A stretch of DNA of 34,629 nt from a bacterium (lineage in GTDB: Bacteria > Patescibacteriota > Patescibacteriia > Patescibacteriales > UBA12465), in the NCBI GenBank assembly GCA_021806615.1, contig JAJZRB010000008.1:1-34629 (forward strand). Direction: 5' to 3'. The notes under the pieces were generated by a model. It had not been told where the DNA came from. It was given only the letters and a program-made list of their open reading frames with translations, and made no database searches. Numbering within the stretch: position 1 is the first letter of the stretch; every line of letters starts with the position of its first letter. A program made the translations under genes and the position numbers. Below, one piece after another: positions 17,873 through 27,000 of this stretch.

Positions 17873-20800
17873 GTGTCTAACAAACTTCTTAAAAATTTCT
17901 TAGCCCTCACCTTATTACTCGGAGCTTTATTGGCGGCTCATTTTGCTTTAGCGCAAGGATTCGGTGTAAATGAAGTCAATAATGGATTGGCCGGATCTTT
18001 AAGCGCGTCCGACCCGCGAACAGTAGCTGGCCGGATAATTAATATCATTTTAGGCTTTCTGGGCGTAATCGCTGTCGGCCTTGTCAGTTATGCTGGTTTT
18101 ATGTGGCTGACTGCAGGCGGTAATGAGGAAAAGATAGAGACGGCTAAGAAGATATTAAGAAACGGATTGATCGGCCTAGCTATTATCCTGGCTTCCTGGG
18201 GCATCGCTACTTTTATTATTTCTAAATTGGGCGGCGCGACCGGGAACGGAAACGGCAGCGGTTGTTATGAGGGCCAGGTCGCCTCTTGCGGTTGCGGCGG
18301 CTCTATGGTTTGTAGCGGCGGTTCTTTCGGCGCCTGCATCGGGTCGGATTGTAATGGAAATGGCGGCGGGCCGACTAATTGTGACGCTAGCCCGAGTGCC
18401 GGCTGCCAGGCGGCCGATCAGATTTGCGCCTCTAATAAATATTGTGATCATAACGATTGCAGTTGCCGGCCGAAAGGTAATTTAGGCGATCCTTGCAATG
18501 CCAGCCCTGATAATAGCGTTTGCAGCCCGGATAATAACCGTTGCGCCGACTATCTATCCTGCAATCCGCAGACTTGCGTTTGCTATGGCCCCCCGGTTAT
18601 TACGGAAATCAGTCCGGTTGGCGGGTTTTGCCAAGAAAATATAAATAAATCATGCACTCAGGATAGTGATTGTGCCACTGCTTGTAATTTAACGACTCCC
18701 AATGGCTCTGCTAATAACTTTATCACTATCTTGGGGAAAAATTTTGGTGATTATTCAGCTACCTCCAGCAAAGTAATATTCGCTGCCAGTAGTACGCCGG
18801 TAGAGGGTCGCGCTCCTTCTAGCTTGAATCCCGCTTGTGTCAGCACTTGGCGCGACGATCAAATCGTGATTGCCGTTCCGAGTGGCGTCAGTACCGGACC
18901 GATCGAGGTGGTCAATAAAGACGGCTTGTCCGATACGACCGGAAATAGCTATGGGCCGGCTATTAATGACTTCCAGGCTAACAATATCAACCGTCCTGGC
19001 TTGTGCTATCTTGATCCTAATCGCGGCATCCTGACTTCAGCGGTCGGTTATCAGGGCATTAACTTATATTCAGGACAAGCATATTTTGGGAATTATCAAA
19101 GCAATATCAAGGCTTTGGATTCTCAATTCAATAGTCCCGCCGGTTTGGCCGGTACTTCCACTACGCCGAATATCCGAGCCGGTGATTCTGGCAGCTTTGT
19201 CCAGACGAATTTGAACGGCCATTTGGAGAAGAGCAATTATCTGCGTTTTGTTAAGGAGCCTGAACCTGGTGCCGGCCCCTATATATCTTCTTTCTATCCG
19301 ACTATCGGTAATACCGGCCAATATGTGACAATCCATGGTAGCGATTTCGGCGGCGCCCGCGGTACTTCTCATGTTTATTTCGGGAACACCGAGGCCACTT
19401 ATGATTTTCCGGACATGTGCCTTAATTCTGTCTGGAAAAACAATCAAGTGATTGTTAAAGTGCCGGCCGGTTTGGCTGACGGTTATCAGACGATCAAGAT
19501 GACAATCGGCACGACTACCATTGATAGCACAAAGTTGAATCCTAACGCCTTCCAATTCGATAAGAATTTAGATTTGAAATCTAGCCTCTGCAAGATCGAG
19601 CCAGAACGCGGTCCCGCGGCTACGCCAGTCGCTCTCTGGGGAGAATATTTCGGTCCGGTTAATGGAGAAGGCTTAGTTAAATTCAATTATGACAAGTCGG
19701 CTACCGGCACTATCAAGAAAGATGGTCGAGCCGATACGATCAAGACCGCCGTCCCCGCCGGCGCGATTACCGGTCCAGTGCGGGTTATAAATAATAGCGT
19801 TTGGGGCAATGAGCTTAATTTTTCTATCGGCGAATGTACGGCTGATTCTGATTGCGGTACGCAGATCTGCTGTCCAGTGAATACCTATAAAGCCGGGCGT
19901 TGCGCCAATACCGCGGCCGATTGTTTCATCAATATCCCTACTTCAGTCTTCGAATGGAGTTTCAGCACCAGTTTCAGCACTTCCAGCAGTCCTTTCGACA
20001 GCTGTTACGGACTAGCTAAATATTATGGCGCATGCCAGATAGGAGCGACCTGCCCGAACGTGCCCGGCTCTTGCTCTCCTTATGCCGGCGGCGGGAAGAA
20101 GATCGTCGCTGATTGTAATTATAGCTGTGCTAATTTCACTGATTGCGGTTTGCTCGGAACAGGATGCCATTATGATGCGAGCGTTGATAAATGCATCAAG
20201 AATGAACCAAGCGGCGGGTGCGATTTACCGAAACCGGGGCCGAATATTATCAGTGATCAGAAATATCCTTCCGCCATAAGCTGTAATAAAGACCAGCATT
20301 GGGAGATAAGCTTGAACTCCTCCTGCCCCGCAGGTTGGACTAAAGCGGCCAATAATAAGTGCGTAGACCTTAATTCAACCTGCACTGCGTGCTCGTCCGG
20401 CCTGAGCTGTGAAAAAATAAATCCGGCGGATACAACCGGGCGCTGCGTTTCAGTAAAACTCTGCCCGAGCGGCGCAGTCTGCGCTCAGAATTTTAAAGAC
20501 GGGCAGGATAAGTGCGTCGTGCCTGATCAGCCGACTTGTGATTGTTGCTGTACTATCGGTCAGGACGCCCAGGACTGCTGCGCTTATAAAAATGAAAAGA
20601 CCGGGATTACTGGCCAGCTTAAATGCGAGGGTACCTGCGGTTCAGATACCGGAAAAACCAGCGGCGTTACTCTCGGCAAATGCGGCGGCTGTAAAGCGGC
20701 TGGCGATACGCCAGAGGAGCGTGATGCCGCCTGTAATTGTTCTGGCCATAGCGGGCAATTCTGCGACACCAATAATGCCGAATTCCCGGACGGCGTCTGT

Positions 20801-23800
20801 ACTGATTGTTCAAGCCTACAAGGCCAAGATTGCTCCGACCATAGTAGCGTGTGCTGTCTCGACGCTAAAAAGACAGCTACGACTACCGACGATATCTGCC
20901 GCGGCGGTAACGGCCTTTTGGTCACTAGTGATAAGAACAACCCCGATTACGGCTATTGTGGTTATTATAATTGTCAGAGCCTAAATTCTACTCCTCCTGG
21001 AGATCCGGCGAAGTGCGCTTCTAGCACCCCGGTTAAGATAGGCGATTATAGCACCGTTGCATCCTGCGCTAACGATTGTAAGAACTCTGATCCCTGCGCC
21101 GGCATAACAGATATCCAGGAATGCCAGAAGCATAGCAATTGTTGCTTTGATGCTAAGAATACTACGGCGGCAAAATGCCGCCTGGGCGACGCGATTAGCT
21201 ATAGCAGCAGCGGCTATACCGGTTACTGCGCTTATTACGATTGTGCTACTAGCTATAGCAGCAGCGGCTATACCGGTTACTGCGCTTCTACTACTCCGGT
21301 AAAGCTCGGCGCTTATAGCAGTATTGATTCTTGTAATAATTATTGCGCCAATCCGCCATCCGGACCCGGGCTTTCTTGCGCCGGCCAGGCGACCTCTACG
21401 TGCGATACGACGAAATGTAATTTCGAAGGCTTCGGCTGTTATTCGGCTAACGGCCAACTAGGAGTGGTCGCGCCCGATTGCGGCACCTGTTGCTGCCAAC
21501 CAGGTTCAGCTACGGATTACTGCGCCAAGATAGATCCTAAATTGAAGTGTTTGGCCGATAAAGGCAACTGTAGCGGTGCGAGCCGCGGCCTATGTTGCGG
21601 CTGCTCGAGCGATGCCGAATGCGGATCAAAGGATACTGTCGGCTGCGCTTCTGACACTTGCTGCCAATCCCGTCCGGAAATAATCAGCACTTCTCCGGCG
21701 CATTTAGCCGATAAAGTCTGTCGCAACGCGGTTATCAAAGTCGATTTCAATTCCGGGATGGACACCGCCAGTTTTAATAGCAATGTTTTATTATTAGAAG
21801 AAAGAGACTATGTAAACGGCGTCTGCCCGACAGGCACCTTTGTCGCGAGCGGCGATTCGCTGCAGGCTATCCTGGACAGTAAAAATAAGAACTGGTTAGC
21901 TCGTCTGATAGAAAAGCTGCAGACAACTTGGTCTCAAATCGCCCGATCTTTCTCAGGCTCGGCTCTAGCCGATGCTCTCCCCAGCGCTAGTAAATTGTAT
22001 TGTGCTGTTTCTGGAACGGCTGCCGGAGAGAACAACGGCAATAATACTTCCTTAGTTTTCACGCCTCAAAGATTATTGGATCCATCCGCCAATTATTATT
22101 TAGTCGTTAAAGGCGATGAAGATTTAAATAGCAAGGCTGGAGTTCTCAGCGTATCCGAAGTCGGCTTCAACGGCCGCGGTTATGGGAACGACGCTTCTCT
22201 CAGTTCCTATACGGAAGGAGCAAATATCAAATTTAACAACCGCAGCTATAAAAATTCGCAGATTATTAAATTTACCACCTTGTCCGATCAGAGCCCATCA
22301 GCCGGAATCTGCGCTATCGATCAAGTGAAGATCGCCCCCACTTCCTATCTCTTTAAGACCGCTGACAACAGTTTGGTTGAGAATGATTCTAACGCTGGCG
22401 ACAAGACCTTCGATACGGTTAGCGATCGTGACAAGGTTTTCGTCGCTGAAGCCTATAGCGCGGACGGACAGGCCCTGCATCCGGTTACCGGTTATTTCTG
22501 GGATTGGAATTTCAGCATTAATAATTCGGCTATCGCGGCTATTTCCGCCGTATCGGCTTTGCCCCAAAATCGCGCCTTCGTTTCCGCCAAGACCGGCGTG
22601 ACCGATGGCGAGACTAAGATCAATGCCACTATCAACATGTCTCGTTTCTTGAACGGTTGTACGAGCGGAAATTGTTCCTGCCAGGGGGATAATTGCAGTA
22701 ATAATTGTTGCAATGCTTATTCTGGCGGAGACGGTTTCAATAAAGCCAGCAACCTTTACGTCTTCCTCTGCAATAATCCCTGGCCGCCAGTCGGGGTGAA
22801 TGGGGAATGGCTGCCCTGGGTTGATAATTGCCAGGGCTCTCTCGGCGGTAACTGTTCGGATTATAATTATAAATTTTATTATTGCCGTGATGCTGGCGGC
22901 ACCGGGACCCTGGATGATCTGCCGGCTATTACGAATGAAGCCGTTATCCGCGGCTTGAGCAGCAATTTTATTTGTAGCTCTGATCGCAGCCCTTGCGCCA
23001 CGCTAGATGCCGCTTGTGGCGCCGATAAGAATGGCGACGGACATCCTGACGGTTTATGCGTGTGGAATATCCTTAAGGAATCATATTTTTTCCGCGAGGG
23101 TTTGCCCTCAGGCGGCCAGATACTTGATGCTACGGATCAGAAAACAGGCGGTGCGGTTAAGGTCAGTTGGCGCTCCGCATCCGATCAAGCTAATTCCTAT
23201 AAGGTATATTATTTAAAATCTGGTCGAGGGACCATGTTAAGCCAGGAGGTCAAGGCTAGCGTCGCTTGTACGACGGCTAATGCGACTAATAACTGCAGTA
23301 CGATCATTGGCGGCTTGAACAATGATTCCCCCTATATATTCAAGGTCAGCGTTATCTCTGTTAATAAGACCGAAAGCCAGTTGTCAAATGAAAAGACAGC
23401 TACTCCTACCGATCAAACGCAGCCCATGAAGCCGGCCAATCCGCAGGGAGCTATAATCAACTCGCAGCTTAGATTCTCTTGGGCCCCTAATACTGACCAA
23501 GTTTCTTTTTATCGGCTCTATCACGGGGTTATGCCCGGCCAATATGGAGAATCTTTTGATTCGGCGATTTCTTCGGCTAGCCTGGCGTTTTCTCTCGATC
23601 AGTTCCCGGCCGGAGCTAATTATTTTGCCCTGTCCGCTCTGGATGATTATAAGAATGAAAGCGTTAAATCGGGCGAGGTATATATGCAGAGCGGTTATCC
23701 CGACACTATCACTATCGGTACTCGTGAATATGATCATCTGACTAGCGACAATTGGTGGTATAAGGCGTCCGGTTTAGCGGACACTCCGAATGGCCGTGCG

Positions 23801-24025
23801 TGTTTGGTAAAATTAAACATTGATCCGGCAACCAAGAAAGCCGTTTGCGACAATAGCGCTATCGGCACCAGCACGGCTTGGTTCAGCGGCAATATTAAGA
23901 TAAACACTGACGCGAACGGCAGTTATCCTTATTGCTTGACTACCCAGTGTGGCGCCATGATTAACTCTAGCAAATGCCGCTGGTCTAGCGGCGTCTGGTC
24001 CGATCAATGTTATATATATAATTAG
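17873..24025 (+). CDS. Giant (2050 aa) surface protein: T4SS-pilin-like N-terminus, three IPT/TIG-like domains, Cys-rich modules, Big_5-like domain, two FN3-like domains, conserved six-Cys C-terminal domain
   Basis: GTG start. N-term DPRTVAGRIINIILGFLGVIAVGLVSYAGFMWLTAGGNEEKIETAKKILRNGLIGLAIILASWGIATFIIS. IPT-like ISSFYPTIGNTGQYVTIHGSDFGGARGTSHVYFGNTEA. Dense CC/C repeats. FN3-like GAVKVSWRSASDQANSYKVYYLKS...LNNDSPYIFKVSVISVNKTESQLSNEKTATPTD. Confidence 0.88.
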   Translation: MSNKLLKNFLALTLLLGALLAAHFALAQGFGVNEVNNGLAGSLSASDPRTVAGRIINIILGFLGVIAVGLVSYAGFMWLTAGGNEEKIETAKKILRNGLIGLAIILASWGIATFIISKLGGATGNGNGSGCYEGQVASCGCGGSMVCSGGSFGACIGSDCNGNGGGPTNCDASPSAGCQAADQICASNKYCDHNDCSCRPKGNLGDPCNASPDNSVCSPDNNRCADYLSCNPQTCVCYGPPVITEISPVGGFCQENINKSCTQDSDCATACNLTTPNGSANNFITILGKNFGDYSATSSKVIFAASSTPVEGRAPSSLNPACVSTWRDDQIVIAVPSGVSTGPIEVVNKDGLSDTTGNSYGPAINDFQANNINRPGLCYLDPNRGILTSAVGYQGINLYSGQAYFGNYQSNIKALDSQFNSPAGLAGTSTTPNIRAGDSGSFVQTNLNGHLEKSNYLRFVKEPEPGAGPYISSFYPTIGNTGQYVTIHGSDFGGARGTSHVYFGNTEATYDFPDMCLNSVWKNNQVIVKVPAGLADGYQTIKMTIGTTTIDSTKLNPNAFQFDKNLDLKSSLCKIEPERGPAATPVALWGEYFGPVNGEGLVKFNYDKSATGTIKKDGRADTIKTAVPAGAITGPVRVINNSVWGNELNFSIGECTADSDCGTQICCPVNTYKAGRCANTAADCFINIPTSVFEWSFSTSFSTSSSPFDSCYGLAKYYGACQIGATCPNVPGSCSPYAGGGKKIVADCNYSCANFTDCGLLGTGCHYDASVDKCIKNEPSGGCDLPKPGPNIISDQKYPSAISCNKDQHWEISLNSSCPAGWTKAANNKCVDLNSTCTACSSGLSCEKINPADTTGRCVSVKLCPSGAVCAQNFKDGQDKCVVPDQPTCDCCCTIGQDAQDCCAYKNEKTGITGQLKCEGTCGSDTGKTSGVTLGKCGGCKAAGDTPEERDAACNCSGHSGQFCDTNNAEFPDGVCTDCSSLQGQDCSDHSSVCCLDAKKTATTTDDICRGGNGLLVTSDKNNPDYGYCGYYNCQSLNSTPPGDPAKCASSTPVKIGDYSTVASCANDCKNSDPCAGITDIQECQKHSNCCFDAKNTTAAKCRLGDAISYSSSGYTGYCAYYDCATSYSSSGYTGYCASTTPVKLGAYSSIDSCNNYCANPPSGPGLSCAGQATSTCDTTKCNFEGFGCYSANGQLGVVAPDCGTCCCQPGSATDYCAKIDPKLKCLADKGNCSGASRGLCCGCSSDAECGSKDTVGCASDTCCQSRPEIISTSPAHLADKVCRNAVIKVDFNSGMDTASFNSNVLLLEERDYVNGVCPTGTFVASGDSLQAILDSKNKNWLARLIEKLQTTWSQIARSFSGSALADALPSASKLYCAVSGTAAGENNGNNTSLVFTPQRLLDPSANYYLVVKGDEDLNSKAGVLSVSEVGFNGRGYGNDASLSSYTEGANIKFNNRSYKNSQIIKFTTLSDQSPSAGICAIDQVKIAPTSYLFKTADNSLVENDSNAGDKTFDTVSDRDKVFVAEAYSADGQALHPVTGYFWDWNFSINNSAIAAISAVSALPQNRAFVSAKTGVTDGETKINATINMSRFLNGCTSGNCSCQGDNCSNNCCNAYSGGDGFNKASNLYVFLCNNPWPPVGVNGEWLPWVDNCQGSLGGNCSDYNYKFYYCRDAGGTGTLDDLPAITNEAVIRGLSSNFICSSDRSPCATLDAACGADKNGDGHPDGLCVWNILKESYFFREGLPSGGQILDATDQKTGGAVKVSWRSASDQANSYKVYYLKSGRGTMLSQEVKASVACTTANATNNCSTIIGGLNNDSPYIFKVSVISVNKTESQLSNEKTATPTDQTQPMKPANPQGAIINSQLRFSWAPNTDQVSFYRLYHGVMPGQYGESFDSAISSASLAFSLDQFPAGANYFALSALDDYKNESVKSGEVYMQSGYPDTITIGTREYDHLTSDNWWYKASGLADTPNGRACLVKLNIDPATKKAVCDNSAIGTSTAWFSGNIKINTDANGSYPYCLTTQCGAMINSSKCRWSSGVWSDQCYIYN
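21196..21287 (+). repeat. Short near-tandem direct repeat (two perfect 38-bp copies, period 54 bp = 18 codons) inside the 2050-aa gene
   Basis: tagctatagcagcagcggctataccggttactgcgctt at 21196-21233 and 21250-21287; encodes SYSSSGYTGYCA twice. Confidence 0.95.
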
Positions 24026-24066
24026 CCGGGGGCGAAAGCCAAGGCCGCAGAGTAAATATTTATTAT

Positions 24067-27000
24067 ATGGGAAAAAATAGATTTAACTTGATCATCTTCA
24101 TATCTTCCGTATTTTTATTTTTATCTTTCTTGCAGCCATCCCAAGCGCAGTATTCTTCTAGTGGATTTATAGATCCCAACAGTCCAGATGCGATCGCGGT
24201 CAGAATAGTGCCTAATCCTAATCATTATAGCATCGCGCGTTGGTACGAAAGCCAAGGTTTCCAGGGGTCGCCGCAAGCGCTATTAGTCGACGGTTATGAG
24301 GCGATAAGAGATGGCCGGACAGTCTATGTCAATGCGGCTAACATCAATCAAGACAGCCATACCATTTACACTAATATTTATTTGATTTCTTATAATCAGG
24401 ATTCGGCGCCTAATACCGTTGATATTCTCGGACAGATAGTGGCGCATTGGAAATTCAATAATAATTTGACCGAAAACTATTCGCCTAGCTGTTCTATCTC
24501 ATCCCTGAGCTGTTCTAGCGATGCCGATTGTCCGAAGGATACCGCCTGCGCTACGACAGGCGTAGCTTCCAGCTCCTGCGTCTTGAAAGCCGCCAAGAAT
24601 TGTTTGGTGGACGCGGATTGCCCGACAAACTTTTTTTGCAATAGCCTCAAGTCTCAGATCGCTAGAGATTTGCAGAGAGTCGGACGCTTAGAAGAGATGA
24701 AAGAGGCGCTGTTCAATTTTAAAAAAGTCAATAATCATTATCCATCTTTAGAATCCGGCACCTATTTAGCTGGCAACAGCGTTTCGGTCTGGCCGAGCTG
24801 GGGACAGATATTATTATCTAATTTAGCCATGCCCCAGAGCTTTACCGATCCTATAAACCGTCTAGGCGCTTGCCCGGGTTATGACGCCGCCACCTGTTGG
24901 GACGCGGTTAATAAGAAATTTTTTGCCGATCAATCCGCGAATTCCCGATCTTTGAAGCTGCCGGCCGGGAGCTATGCTTTAGCCTATTCTAGCGATTCCA
25001 ATGGTTCGGCCTATAATTTATGCGCCATTTTAGAAAGTTATTCTAATGATTATTCCACGAGCGGTTATCATTTTTCGCCTAATGACCCGGCCGATTACCT
25101 GTGTCCGGTAGCCGGAGTAATAACTGGTGGCAAGATAGTCAATACTCCGCCGCGACTGGTTGATCAATCGTTAGTCGGCGAGATTAATCAGCCATTTAAT
25201 GGTTATATCAAGGTTGTTGATCAAGAAAATAATCCTTTATCCTGGACCCTTAACACGGCGGCCAATAATTGGCTGGCTGCCGGTTGGAGCGCGGCGCCTA
25301 TCTTGCAAGATACGACTAATCCTAACCAAAAGAAAGTTTATGCGCAGAAGGCCGGTCAGGCTGGAAATTACAATATTACCTTGACTGTCAATGACGGCCA
25401 AGGCGGAGTTTTGAGCACTTCTACGCCGATTAAGATCCTCTCTTCAATGATTTCTATCGAAGCGGATAACGGCGAATACGTGGCCAGCCTAGCCTCTCCT
25501 TTTAATTATAGTTTTTCTTTCGCCGGCAATAGCCTTTCCGCCTCCTCGTATTCGGTCAACAAAATAAGCGGCCCTTTTGACTTATTAGCCACTTTAACTA
25601 GCCGCCAGGAAGTCGTGGATACTATTGGCAGCCATAAATATAAGGTGACGTATAGCGGCAATATTCCTACCGTCCATAAATTTTATCAGGATACAGATTT
25701 CAAATATAATATCCAAGTTAACGACGGGCATGGGAACGCCGCTAGCAAGACTTTCATTATCACTGTCAAGCCAGAAAATCCGATTCTAGATTTCAGTTGC
25801 GCTAATGCCGCGCGCATCAACGCTAATTATTCTTGCACGCTGGGCCCTTATCAGCAGAGCGGCTATAATCTGAGCTATTCGGCCATCGGATTATTGCCCG
25901 GGTTCTATTTAACCGCTTTCGGATCCAGCCAAGGCCTAGAGGGTAAATCATCTTCGGCTACATCTTCTCATGTGCAGATAAAAGTGGTTAATAATTATGG
26001 CGCTTCTTCCACGAGAGCCCTGGATTTTAAGATTGATAATTATTGCGGCGACGGAGTAAAACAGGCTCCGAATACTGAAGGCCGCGGCGGCGCCAATAAT
26101 GACGGCTATGAAGCTTGCGACGGTAGCGCCGGCGTGACCAGCCTCGTCGCCTCTAGCAGCATCAGCGTCCAATATGGCTGCGCCACTACCGCCCTTACGC
26201 CGCGTCCCTATCCGATTTTGACGACCGAAGAATGCATCTTCCTATCGCCGGCTAAAGGAGGAGGTTATTGCGGCGACGGCTATTGCCAGTCTAAGATCGG
26301 CAACACCAATATGGAAAATTGCACTAACTGCTTTGACGATTGCTGCGGCACCGGCAGCGGCAATTGTACGCCTAATTGCGATAATAAAGCTTGCGGGAGC
26401 GATGGTTGCGGCGGATCCTGCGGCGTTTGCGGCGCCAAGCAGACTTGCAGCGGCGGCAATTGCGTGAATATTTGTACTACGAAAGACGATTGCAATGATC
26501 TGAACCCTTGTACCGATGATATTTGCAACGGCGGCTTCTGTTCTCACAGCGACAATAATACTAATTTCGCCTTCTGCGTCGGGTCAACTTTCTACGATGC
26601 CTGCACCGCCTCATCATCCGTCCCTTGCAGCAATGGCAAGTGCACCGTCACCCCTAAAAAGACTTGCAGCGGCGGTAAATTCGGAGCCTGCGCCAGCGCA
26701 GACCCCCGTTTGGCATATTGTGTTGGAAAATGCGAGGGACAGAATGACAATTGTACCAATATCGGATGCACCAGCGTCGGCAGCCAGTGCGGAGCCTGTA
26801 TCAATACCGGTAATGGCAGCGCTTGCTTGTCCGGCGGCAATAAGGTCGAAAGCAAATCCTGCACCGATTTCCTCGGCTGGCCCTCAGGCAGTTATTATGG
26901 CAACGTATATTGTTATAGCGACTGCAGCGGTTATGACACCTCCTCCTGCACGCCCAATGTTTGCACATCGACTAACCCCGACGTCCCATCAGGCTGTTAT

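Noticed and set aside
20280-21700. Possible CRISPR or satellite-like array suggested by repeated tgc/ggc-rich words
   Set aside because: Apart from one 38-bp pair there are no regularly spaced identical repeats; the periodicity is explained by Cys-rich protein coding.
18176-21783. Antisense and alternative-frame ORFs of 61-161 aa within the 2050-aa gene
   Set aside because: Embedded in a clearly coding frame with coherent domains; low-complexity compositions and no start-site support.
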